Origin: Proteobacteria bacterium UBA5122
GTDB taxonomy: Bacteria; Pseudomonadota; Gammaproteobacteria; Tenderiales; Tenderiaceae
Assembly (NCBI GenBank): GCA_002415485.1
Contig: DHYU01000046.1
Location: 1-8,092 of the forward strand
DNA length: 8,092 nt
Direction of reading: 5' to 3'
Each line of letters opens with the position of its first letter. Position 1 is the stretch's first letter. The notes under the pieces are model-generated. The model was given only the letters and a program-made list of their open reading frames with translations. It was not told the DNA's origin and did not search any database. Shown piece after piece: positions 1-6,198 of the stretch. Position numbers and translations under genes: made by a program.

Positions 1-69
1 GTGAAGCTTCAGGTGGTTCTGATCTGGCCGCTTTGAGAGAGGCTGGATCAGAACCACCTGAAGCTTCAC
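1..69. repeat. Perfect 24-bp inverted repeat at the left edge of the window
   Basis: Bases 1-24 are the exact reverse complement of bases 46-69, with a 21-base spacer. The inner flank (25-29 with 41-45) can extend the stem if G-T pairs are allowed. The inner arm (46-69) is ordinary cytochrome coding sequence. The outer arm begins at base 1, so the repeat may be longer than the window shows. Each arm also contains a self-palindromic ten-base core centred on AAGCTT. An inverted copy of coding sequence ending exactly at a sequence end is typical of an assembly or amplification fold-back, although a genuine palindrome cannot be excluded. Confidence 0.9.
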
Positions 70-460
70 GCAAGTGCTTACCAGCGTAGGATTTACCCAT
101 TGAGTTCATGTATGCAGAAACATCACGACGATCTTCTTCACTCAAACCCTTGGCGTTCGCATTCATGACATACATAGTGGTGTCTTGACGCTTATCAGTC
201 GCATAATCATTCATTTGCTTATACAAGAACTGATACATCTGACCCGCCAGGCGAGGAGTACCCAGATTATCATCCCCCAAGCCTTCTGCGCCGTGACATG
301 AGTTACATGCAGGCACATTACCCTTACCACTTTCGTAGATCGCCTTACCATTGGCGTAATCAGCACCGGTTACTTTGCCGCTAGCATGAGCAGCTCCCGT
401 GACAACCATAGCCAGAGCCACAACGGACACCGACCCAAATTTTTTCAAATAAGTGCGCAT
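1..460 (-). CDS. Secreted c-type cytochrome, cytochrome c4-like (3'-partial)
   Basis: This is a periplasmic electron-carrier haem protein, open for 153 codons to the window edge. The ATG at 460-458 follows GGGAGGG (477-471) by 10 bases. Residues 1-26 form a Sec signal peptide: a basic start (MRTYLKK), a hydrophobic core, and a probable cut after A-H-A. The haem c site is C52-N-S-C55-H56. Downstream, PRLAGQMY (69-76), the Met residues near 96-99 (candidate axial ligand) and GLSEEDRRDVSAYM resemble one domain of cytochrome c4, where PxLAGQ and GLSxxD are characteristic. A second haem domain, as in di-haem c4, would lie beyond the edge. Residues after about 138 are doubtful because they fall in the terminal inverted repeat. 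Codons are richer in T-ending forms (GGT, CGT, GCT) than in neighbouring genes, which may indicate high expression. It could instead be a mono-haem class I cytochrome c. Confidence 0.88.
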   Translation of the reverse strand, partial: MRTYLKKFGSVSVVALAMVVTGAAHASGKVTGADYANGKAIYESGKGNVPACNSCHGAEGLGDDNLGTPRLAGQMYQFLYKQMNDYATDKRQDTTMYVMNANAKGLSEEDRRDVSAYMNSMGKSYAGKHLREASGGSDPASLKAARSEPPEAS

Positions 461-611
461 TTGAAAGACACCCTCCCAGTTCTTGTCTTTTCTAGAATTT
501 TTTGGCTCTCGGCGGCATATCCGTCTCTAGGCTCACCGCCAAACAAGATTTCCCCTCAAAACCAGCCGCGACAACCCTGCTCCCAAGCAGGCCGCCGCTA
601 CAACCCAATTA
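461..611 (-). other. 151-nt spacer/leader between the small membrane ORF and the cytochrome gene
   Basis: No ORF of useful length with a ribosome binding site is seen here on either strand. On the transcribed (minus) strand it contains a compact hairpin at 591-576. It also contains a looser GGCGG/CCGCC pairing in the stretch 540-511, and then the cytochrome ribosome binding site. No U-run follows either structure, so read-through from the upstream small gene into the cytochrome gene is likely. No known riboswitch consensus was recognised. Confidence 0.5.
576..591 (-). other. Small RNA hairpin in the leader (6-bp stem, 4-nt loop)
   Basis: CCTGCT and AGCAGG pair perfectly around a four-base loop, starting 20 bases after the stop of the 30-residue ORF. 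There is no downstream T-run on the minus strand, so it is not a canonical intrinsic terminator. A role in transcript stability or processing between the two genes is possible but is only inferred. Confidence 0.4.
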
Positions 612-704
612 TTACGAATTCTTTTTCAGTACAAACGCCGCCAAAGCGAATGAGAATACAAACCACAGTATGTACAGCAGATACACCTCACCTGTTTCGA
701 GCAT
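612..704 (-). CDS. Unannotated 30-residue single-pass membrane protein upstream of the cytochrome
   Basis: I do not recognise this gene. The ATG at 704-702 is preceded by a near-ideal Shine-Dalgarno, GGGAGG at 716-711, with a six-base spacer, and the frame ends in TAA at 614-612. The protein starts MLETGEVYLLYILW, continues as one hydrophobic helix (about residues 7-26, rich in Leu, Phe, Val and Ala) and ends in two lysines followed by N-S. An acidic N-terminus and a basic C-terminus suggest the N-terminus is outside and the C-terminus is in the cytoplasm. It lies 151 nt upstream of the cytochrome gene on the same strand, and a recognisable promoter stands about 60 nt upstream. Size and shape resemble small accessory subunits of respiratory oxidases such as CydX or CcoQ, but I see no sequence match to either. 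Function is unknown. The coding call rests mainly on the ribosome binding site, the promoter and the clean helix. Confidence 0.7.
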   Translation of the reverse strand: MLETGEVYLLYILWFVFSFALAAFVLKKNS

Positions 705-710
705 GATTTA

Positions 711-716
711 CCTCCC
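711..716 (-). promoter_or_regulatory. Ribosome binding site of the 30-residue membrane protein
   Basis: GGGAGG on the minus strand, six bases before the ATG at 704. This site is the main evidence that the very short frame is translated. Confidence 0.75.
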
Positions 717-771
717 AGTAATAATGAATATTTTTGTTATAGATAGCGGCCACCAACGCTGCTAACCCGGA

Positions 772-801
772 TATATAGCATGAGTTTTCCGCGCAACGCA
801 A
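772..801 (-). promoter_or_regulatory. Sigma-70-type promoter with extended -10 for the small ORF and cytochrome
   Basis: On the minus strand the -35 candidate is TTGCGT (801-796), followed by an 18-base spacer and TATATA (777-772). The three bases before the -10 are TGC, an extended -10 element. The predicted start is near 765, giving a leader of about 60 nt before the 30-residue ORF. The region is AT-rich and lies between divergent genes. The -35 matches consensus moderately and the -10 well. Confidence 0.55.
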
Positions 802-820
802 GTTTCCACATGAAACTAGC
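798..820. promoter_or_regulatory. Operator-like palindrome overlapping the -35 element
   Basis: Nine-base arms GCAAGTTTC and GAAACTAGC match as an inverted repeat at eight of nine positions. The inner six bases (AGTTTC/GAAACT) are perfect and the spacer is five bases. The centre (809) is about 44 bases upstream of the predicted start of the minus-strand promoter and touches its -35. This suits either a repressor or a class II activator. It does not match the FNR/CRP consensus, and the regulator is unknown. Confidence 0.4.
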
Positions 821-951
821 ACGGACCTTACACAAACCTTTAACGAAACTCAAGCGCAATGTCACATTTTAGCCTGACTGATGCAGTGATTATCGATATC
901 AGCTATGATGCCTGCCGTTTTAACTGTCTGAAAATCAATCTGAGTTTAACC
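821..951. other. Rest of the divergent intergenic region, no clear signal
   Basis: Together with the promoter region this separates the cytochrome unit from the plus-strand membrane protein. The reading frame of the latter is open back to an ATG at 859, but that stretch lacks a ribosome binding site, encodes no membrane helix and is AT-rich, so it is treated as leader. A TATGAT at 904-909 could be a plus-strand -10, but no acceptable -35 was found. No RNA gene is evident. Confidence 0.4.
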
Positions 952-2352
952 ATGAAGTCATTTGATGTAAGCCGATATTGGGGCTGGGCCGCGCTTGTTG
1001 CCTGGGGTGGTGCGCTCATCATGTTCAACATGCTGCGCTACGATCCTTATGGCATGGACGAAAACACCGCCTTCAGCCTGCTCATGACTTGGACCGTCAT
1101 CGACCGTCTACCTAACCCCATTGTATTTCAAGGCATCCTGCCTGATCTACGCGCCTTAATATTTGCCCCGGTTTCTCTGTATTGGCCCGGCAGCCTGGTT
1201 GCACTCAAAGTCTTTATGGGACTGATGTTATTTCTGGCCGCAACCCTGCTCTATCGCTGGATCAAACGCGATGGTGACACCGAAACCGCACTCATCGCCA
1301 GCGGCCTGCTATTGATTGCCCCCATCAGTCTGATGCAGATCAATGCTGTTGGCGCCGGCCCTATCCTGCTGCTGGGTTTCGCGCTCGGCCTCTGGATCGA
1401 CAAACGCCAGCGCGACTCAGGTCGTCAACTGGGTGGCTGGTACTTTACCCAGCTCTTAATGACCGTCGCCATGGTCAGCATCCATCCTGCTGGCTTGGCC
1501 TTCCCATTGGCACTGGCCTGGCACTGGTGGCAAAACCCCATCAGCAATGCCCACAAGAAACAAATGCTGATCGGCATGGCCATCGCCACGATCGTCATCC
1601 TGATCATCCGCTTTGGCTGGCCATCGCTCGATTGGGGTGTCAACCCGCTACTGGTCCTGGGTGATGTCATCATGGGCCATATTCCAGGCGACCCACGCCC
1701 CAAGGAGTGGTCTGACGGCGTCATCGCCGCCGGCCTCGTGTTGGCCGTCTTCATCTTTGGCCGCCACGCCGTACTCAACACGCTGCTCGGGCGCATGCTC
1801 GGGCTGGCGATCATCATCGGCGCGGTCGCGGCCGACTATGGCTGGGCCTTCCTCTGCATGGCCTTCGTGCTCTATCTGGGCACACCACTGCTGATCAAGC
1901 TCAACAGCAAAATGGGACAGCACAGCTTTTTGGGCCAACGCGGCCTGGTGACCATCGTGCTCTTCATCACCACCACCGCCTTTATGGTTGGCGACCGTGG
2001 CTATCGTGGCAGCGTGATCAATGCCACCCTCGACCCACACGACGAGATCATCAAGGCACTGGCAACCGAAACCCAGACTTTTGAAGATGAGTTCAACACC
2101 ATCAGCCAGTGGCCTGCACGCACCATGCTCGCCCTCAAGCGCCCGGTATTACCAATGCCACCCGATGTTGAGTCACATGAAAAACTGTTGGAGATCATCG
2201 GCAAGGTCGCCTACATCATCTTCGACCCATTTGACCCTGACAATCAGGTCACTCGCGACCACCTCGCCAATCTATCTGGCGTGACAGAGACACTGATTCA
2301 ACAACCCAATGGCGTCATCGTCAAATTCAACGAACACGCACCCAAGGAATAA
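952..2352 (+). CDS. Uncharacterised polytopic inner-membrane protein, possibly GT-C glycosyltransferase-like
   Basis: The protein has 466 residues from the ATG at 952. An upstream in-frame ATG at 859 would add 31 residues. The 952 start is preferred because MKSFDVSRYWGW leads directly into the first helix, although its ribosome binding site is weak (GAG in CTGAGTTTAACC). The N-terminal ~350 residues hold roughly nine or ten hydrophobic segments: about 11-28, 65-100, 112-148, 160-180, 193-210, 247-260, 272-295 and 320-337, some of them wide enough for two. A D-E pair (36-37, in GMDENTAF) lies in the first extracytoplasmic loop, where GT-C enzymes such as ArnT and PMT relatives place an acidic motif. 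Residues ~350-466 are hydrophilic and probably form an extracytoplasmic domain. No family signature beyond this was recognised, so the GT-C idea is inference. The gene is monocistronic in view and converges on mutM with a 13-bp gap. Confidence 0.8.
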   Translation: MKSFDVSRYWGWAALVAWGGALIMFNMLRYDPYGMDENTAFSLLMTWTVIDRLPNPIVFQGILPDLRALIFAPVSLYWPGSLVALKVFMGLMLFLAATLLYRWIKRDGDTETALIASGLLLIAPISLMQINAVGAGPILLLGFALGLWIDKRQRDSGRQLGGWYFTQLLMTVAMVSIHPAGLAFPLALAWHWWQNPISNAHKKQMLIGMAIATIVILIIRFGWPSLDWGVNPLLVLGDVIMGHIPGDPRPKEWSDGVIAAGLVLAVFIFGRHAVLNTLLGRMLGLAIIIGAVAADYGWAFLCMAFVLYLGTPLLIKLNSKMGQHSFLGQRGLVTIVLFITTTAFMVGDRGYRGSVINATLDPHDEIIKALATETQTFEDEFNTISQWPARTMLALKRPVLPMPPDVESHEKLLEIIGKVAYIIFDPFDPDNQVTRDHLANLSGVTETLIQQPNGVIVKFNEHAPKE

Positions 2353-2365
2353 ACAACAGATCCCA

Positions 2366-3181
2366 CTATTGCTGGCAGCGGCGACAGAAATAAGTCGCCC
2401 GCTGCGCCAGCACCAACTGTTCGATCGGCGTCGCACAGATACGACACGGCTCGTCAGCACGACCATACACCGTCAACTTCTGCGCGAAGTAACCCGGCTT
2501 GCCGCTGCCATCGACAAAATCCCTCAGCGTCGTACCACCTTGTTTGATTGATGCCTTTAACACCTTCTTGATCGCCGCCGCCAAGGCCACACACTCCTCG
2601 GCCGTCAAACTCGACGCCGGCCGCGTCGGCAACACATGAGACATAAACAAGGCCTCACTGGCGTAGATATTGCCAACCCCTACCACCACCTTGCTATCCA
2701 TGATCACCGTCTTGATCGCGGCCTTGCGCCGCGCCAATTTATGCTGCAGATATTCCGCATCAAACGCACGCGACAACGGCTCCGGCCCCAGGTCTTTTAG
2801 CAGCGGATGCGCCGCCACATCGCCCTTCAGCCACAACACCGCACCAAAGCGGCGTGGATCACGCAGGCGCAGCGCAATCACATCATCCAACACGATATCC
2901 ACGTGATCGTGCTTCTCGGGCGCCACCGTCGTCTCAACGATACGCAGACTGCCGGACATGCCCAGATGAATCATCACCGTACCGGCATCACTGCGCAGCA
3001 GCAGATATTTACCGCGACGCTCAACCGCACGGATCATCTCACCCGGCAGCTCCGTTGTTACCTTGCGTGGAATCGGATAACGCAGTGCCCGCTTACGCAA
3101 CACTACCTCCGACACCACCGCCCCTTCCACAAAACGCGCAATCCCGCGTCGCGTTGTTTCCACCTCTGGTAACTCAGGCAT
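2366..3181 (-). CDS. mutM: Formamidopyrimidine-DNA glycosylase (MutM/Fpg)
   Basis: This is a base-excision repair enzyme that removes 8-oxoguanine and formamidopyrimidines and cuts the abasic site by beta,delta-elimination. It has 271 residues, the normal family length. The N-terminus MPELPEVETTRRG carries the catalytic Pro (P2, exposed after Met removal) and Glu (E3). Lys58 in RRGKYLLL is the conserved lysine usually numbered 57. HLGMSGSLR and GVGNIYASEALF are further family motifs. The C-terminal zinc finger is complete: C-x2-C-x16-C-x2-C, ending FCRRCQQ. The start is fixed by the invariant PELPE. The gene begins 21 bp after the DUF4340 gene on the same strand, with only a modest ribosome binding site (AGAGAA), so it is probably the last gene of the ABC-transporter operon. 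Cytoplasmic. Confidence 0.97.
   Translation of the reverse strand: MPELPEVETTRRGIARFVEGAVVSEVVLRKRALRYPIPRKVTTELPGEMIRAVERRGKYLLLRSDAGTVMIHLGMSGSLRIVETTVAPEKHDHVDIVLDDVIALRLRDPRRFGAVLWLKGDVAAHPLLKDLGPEPLSRAFDAEYLQHKLARRKAAIKTVIMDSKVVVGVGNIYASEALFMSHVLPTRPASSLTAEECVALAAAIKKVLKASIKQGGTTLRDFVDGSGKPGYFAQKLTVYGRADEPCRICATPIEQLVLAQRATYFCRRCQQ
2371..2411. terminator. Strong GC-rich hairpin at the convergent gene ends (possible bidirectional terminator)
   Basis: GCTGGCAGCGGCGAC pairs with GTCGCCCGCTGCGCCAGC around the loop AGAAATAA. That gives 15 base pairs, with one- and two-base bulges on one side. It lies inside the last codons of mutM (zinc finger) and 19 bases past the stop of the plus-strand membrane protein gene. 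No strict T-run follows in either direction. On the minus strand a loosely U-rich stretch (TTGTTTATT, 2357-2349) follows about 14 bases later. The termination role is inferred from position, since no other terminator is seen in the 13-bp gap. It may simply reflect zinc-finger coding sequence. Confidence 0.35.
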
Positions 3182-3202
3182 ATCCGTTCTCTACATCCTT
3201 TA

Positions 3203-4069
3203 CTATTCAACGCTCTCGGACAACTGCGTCAAGCGCGCGCCCTGCGCCGGCGACAGGTGATACTGCACAGCCAACTCCGGCAACTGCAAGCGCCACTCGT
3301 ACTCATCGCGCAGCAACAGAAAATGTCGCTCACCCTGCGCCCAGCGCAGCAACAAGCTCTCTTCAACTACAACATCCGCTGCATCATCTACACGCAGCGC
3401 ACTGACCCGCAGCGCCTGCGCCTGCTGCCAACGCAACACCAAGCCTACCGCATCATCCTGCGCCAGCGGCTGCGTCGCCTCTGCCCAATGCCACGCGCCA
3501 TCCACCAACGTCAGCTCAGCCAAACCTGGCAGCTGCAATGCCGTCAATTCAACCGCAGGTGGCAACAAACGACGATCCGCAAAAAAGGCCCAACCTGCCG
3601 TGAACATCGCCAGCTCCGGCTCGACAATCACATACAACTGATCGCCATGTCGCAGGTATCGTCTTTGCGCCAAGCCCGTCACACTGCCAAACTCATAACG
3701 CTGATCGTTCAACTGCACGCTGACCTGCGGCCGCTCCAAACCGTATTGCGCCAAATCAGCATCCGCCGCCAATGGATAACGCTGCAACGGCACAGCAGTA
3801 AACACCTCCAGCACCTTTTGCAGGCGTACCTCATCCACCGCCAACTCATGTGGCGCCCGCATCTGCCAGCCTTGGGCATCACGCTGCAGTTGTACACGCT
3901 CACCCTCGACCGACTCGATCACAATCGACTGCACATCCTCAGGCGCAAACGGCAGGAGCTTCGCGCTGGTTTCGTCCTGTGACTGGCCCTGCCAATCGAC
4001 ATACACCACCGCCACCAACACCAGCAGCAACAGCAACAAGCCCAGGTTTAATCCGTTGCGACTGTTCAT
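3203..4069 (-). CDS. DUF4340 domain protein, single-anchor subunit of a Gld-type ABC system
   Basis: The protein has 288 residues. Residues 8-24 form one hydrophobic anchor (GLNLGLLLLLLVLVAVVYV), and the rest is soluble and probably extracytoplasmic. The motifs fit the DUF4340 family: an early strand segment FAPEDVQSIVIES, then GWQMRAP, then LAQYGLERPQVSVQL and YEFGSVTGLAQRRYLR. DUF4340 genes commonly follow gldG-like genes, as here. The start overlaps the GldG-like stop by four bases (ATGA), which implies translational coupling. A separate Shine-Dalgarno is nearly absent (AAGG lies too close to the ATG). The C-terminal half is rich in Gln, Leu and Ala and less conserved-looking. Its molecular role is not established. 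It likely assists the extracytoplasmic GldG-like subunit. Confidence 0.88.
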   Translation of the reverse strand: MNSRNGLNLGLLLLLLVLVAVVYVDWQGQSQDETSAKLLPFAPEDVQSIVIESVEGERVQLQRDAQGWQMRAPHELAVDEVRLQKVLEVFTAVPLQRYPLAADADLAQYGLERPQVSVQLNDQRYEFGSVTGLAQRRYLRHGDQLYVIVEPELAMFTAGWAFFADRRLLPPAVELTALQLPGLAELTLVDGAWHWAEATQPLAQDDAVGLVLRWQQAQALRVSALRVDDAADVVVEESLLLRWAQGERHFLLLRDEYEWRLQLPELAVQYHLSPAQGARLTQLSESVE

Positions 4070-5427
4070 GCCTTACGCCGACGCCACCACACCACGCCGC
4101 CGGCCACCGCCAACAACATGGGCAGCCCCAACAAAAAGCCGACGCCGATCAACATCAACTGATTCTGACTCAGATCAAGCGATGTATCCTGTGCCGTCTT
4201 CGCCGAAATCGCCAACAACTGATCATCGCGGCTCAGCCAATTAACAACATTCAAGCCCAGATCAAGATTGCCGCCGTTACCAACATAGGTGTTCGATAAA
4301 AAGTCACCATCACCGATCACCACCAAACGCTGCTGCCGCGCATCGCCATTGCTGCCATGCTCACGCGTCGCCGCAATCCCGATCGACAACGGCCCCGGCA
4401 CATCCTCGTTGACATCAAACTCGGCCACGCCCATCAAGACACCGGTCTCCGACCAACTGGTCGCCGAGGTCAACAGAAAGTCTTCACTCTGCCAGGTGTC
4501 CTGTGCCTCCATGCGCAAGCCCACCGCCATCGGAAACACTGTCAGTAGTTCAAAGTCGCGTGTCAGTGCATGAAAGCCATAATCACCGATCAAGGCAAAG
4601 GTCGGATTGTTGATCGCATACATCTGCGTGGTCGGGTCAATCACCGTGCCCGGTTCCAGACTCAAACCCAGCTGTTCAGCCAGGGTATCCAGCCCATGCC
4701 AGCCATCGGGGTCCACCAACCACAACAGATTGCCACCGCCACGCACATAGTCGGCGATCAACTCCACCTCACCCGGCAGATAATCCACCTGCGGGCTCGC
4801 GATCACCAGCACGCTGGTATTGTCAGGGATCAAGCCGGTCATCGCCAGATTCAGGCCCTGCACATGAAAGCCCTTGTCCTGCAGCTGCTGCGTCCACAAC
4901 AACAGATCGTAATTGGCCTGACTAAACGGCTTGCGCTCACCATGCCCCTCGACAAACACCAGCCAGCGCTCCGCGGCACGACTCAGACGTTGCAGGGCAT
5001 TGGTGATGTGTTGCTCACCCAACTGGTTTTGGCGCAGATTTTCACTACGCCCCTGATAACGCACCACCAGCTCACCATCCATCGTGATACCCAGCTCACG
5101 CACCTTGTCCGGCTCCGTGTCCGGATTCAGGAACGACAAACGGATGTCACGCTTATGCTGCTGATAACGCCGTACCACTTCGGTGACATGTTTCTTCAGC
5201 GGCCCGCTGTCGGTGGTGAACATCACCATCTCCACCTCACCCTCCAGGCGCACCAGCAATTCGATACTGGCATCACTCAGAGTGTTGCGACCACTGGCGG
5301 TCCAGTCCGCCTGATAACTGTAACGGGTGCTCAACCAGGCCAGGCTGCCGATCACGGCCAGGAACAGCACCACAAACAAGATGTTTTGCAAACGAATGCG
5401 ACGACGCGATTGTTGACTGACTTTCAT
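4066..5427 (-). CDS. GldG-like ABC transporter auxiliary protein (ABC-type uncharacterised transport family)
   Basis: The protein has 453 residues with a basic N-terminus, one membrane helix near 14-33, a long extracytoplasmic region, a second helix near 425-447 and a WWRRRKA tail. This is the architecture of GldG/ABC_transp_aux proteins. Family-like features are RNTLSDASIELL after the first helix, a YQGRSENL strand region, FVEGHGERKP at about 158-167, DYVRGGGNLLWLVDPD (an IFT/GldG-type Rossmann-like segment) and VVIGDGDFLSN near residue 370. In gliding Bacteroidetes GldG works with GldA and GldF. In proteobacteria the substrate of such cassettes is unknown. The gene starts nine bases after the permease stop, with GAGG about eight bases before the ATG. 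It shares the ATGA overlap with the downstream DUF4340 gene. Confidence 0.92.
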   Translation of the reverse strand: MKVSQQSRRRIRLQNILFVVLFLAVIGSLAWLSTRYSYQADWTASGRNTLSDASIELLVRLEGEVEMVMFTTDSGPLKKHVTEVVRRYQQHKRDIRLSFLNPDTEPDKVRELGITMDGELVVRYQGRSENLRQNQLGEQHITNALQRLSRAAERWLVFVEGHGERKPFSQANYDLLLWTQQLQDKGFHVQGLNLAMTGLIPDNTSVLVIASPQVDYLPGEVELIADYVRGGGNLLWLVDPDGWHGLDTLAEQLGLSLEPGTVIDPTTQMYAINNPTFALIGDYGFHALTRDFELLTVFPMAVGLRMEAQDTWQSEDFLLTSATSWSETGVLMGVAEFDVNEDVPGPLSIGIAATREHGSNGDARQQRLVVIGDGDFLSNTYVGNGGNLDLGLNVVNWLSRDDQLLAISAKTAQDTSLDLSQNQLMLIGVGFLLGLPMLLAVAGGVVWWRRRKA

Positions 5428-5436
5428 AGACGCGCC

Positions 5437-6198
5437 TCAGTGTTGTAAACGATCGGCGTCGAGACGACGGATGCTCAGCACTAGGAACATCGTCACGAAC
5501 AACAGGTAATACACCACATCGCTGCTATCAAACACACCCTTGAGCAGCGATTCAAAATGCCGCAACAGCGACAGGTATTTGATCAACGCACCCGCCTCGG
5601 CCTCACTATTGTTGGTGCCCGCCCAATCCAGCATCCACAACAACAGCAGCAGACCAAAGCTGCTGACCGCCGCCACCGTCGGCTGCGCCGTCAATGCCGA
5701 CATAAACACACCCAAGGCGGTAAAACTGGCCACCAGCAACACCAAGCCCAAGGTCGCCGCCGCCAACATGCCCAGATCCAGGTCCGTGCCCAACATCAAT
5801 GACACAGGCATCAACAAGATCATCGCCAACATGATCAGCAAAAAGCCCATCACGCCACAAAACTTACCGAGTACGATCTCGCTCATCGATACCGGCGCCG
5901 AGAACAACAGACTCAAGGTCTGCGAACGCCGCTCTTCACTGATCAAACGCATCGTCAACAACGGCACCACCAACAGCAATACAATCGCCGCATTGCCGAG
6001 CAGGGGCACCGCGACCAATTCTGTTACGCCCGGCGCGCCCTCCATCGACAACAGCTGCGGCTGCACCAGCATGAACAAATCCATCTGCGATAAAAACAAA
6101 TAGGCCAGGATCACCTGCACCACGGTCAATATCGACCACGCCAACGGCGATGCAAACAAACTGCGCAGTTCGCGGCCTGCAATCGTCAACACCATCAT
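5437..6198 (-). CDS. GldF-like ABC-2 type permease
   Basis: This is the membrane-spanning subunit of the ABC complex, 253 residues from the ATG at 6198. That start overlaps the ATPase stop by four bases (ATGA) and has GGGGAGG at 6212-6206. The frame is open further upstream, but the extra 36 residues would be Gly/Arg-rich and lie within the ATPase gene, so they are rejected. About six helices are visible, near 19-38, 62-82, 115-136, 144-168, 174-192 and 228-244. Between the second and third is the ABC-2 cytoplasmic coupling segment TMRLISEERRSQTLSLLFSA, the hallmark E-E-R-x-x-x-T-L motif of this permease family, followed by PVSMSEIVLGK. The C-terminus (SIRRLDADRLQH) resembles that of related permeases. 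A second ATG immediately follows the first, so the true start could be three bases later. Confidence 0.94.
   Translation of the reverse strand: MMVLTIAGRELRSLFASPLAWSILTVVQVILAYLFLSQMDLFMLVQPQLLSMEGAPGVTELVAVPLLGNAAIVLLLVVPLLTMRLISEERRSQTLSLLFSAPVSMSEIVLGKFCGVMGFLLIMLAMILLMPVSLMLGTDLDLGMLAAATLGLVLLVASFTALGVFMSALTAQPTVAAVSSFGLLLLLWMLDWAGTNNSEAEAGALIKYLSLLRHFESLLKGVFDSSDVVYYLLFVTMFLVLSIRRLDADRLQH

Noticed and set aside
504..540. Possible intrinsic terminator or riboswitch (GGCGG/CCGCC with an adjacent homopolymer)
   Set aside because: The homopolymer is an A-run on the transcribed strand, the stem is only five base pairs and no riboswitch consensus fits.
386..765. Two plus-strand open frames (106 and 87 codons) opposite the cytochrome start and the 30-residue ORF
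   Set aside because: They lie antisense to better-supported features, have no ribosome binding site and show low-complexity composition without domains.
840..853. FNR/ANR-like box (TTGAG-N4-GTTAA on the minus strand)
   Set aside because: Matches only 7 of 10 consensus bases and lies about 81 bases from the predicted start, so it is too weak to call.
859..951. 31-residue N-terminal extension of the membrane protein from the ATG at 859
   Set aside because: No ribosome binding site, AT-rich composition and no signal peptide or helix. The protein reads naturally from the ATG at 952.
3257..3982. 241-codon plus-strand frame opposite the DUF4340 gene
   Set aside because: Gln/Arg/His-rich antisense shadow caused by codon bias of the real gene. 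No motif or ribosome binding site.
4570..5448. 292-codon plus-strand frame opposite the GldG-like gene
   Set aside because: Long only because the minus-strand gene has few codons that create antisense stops. Composition is unlike a real protein.
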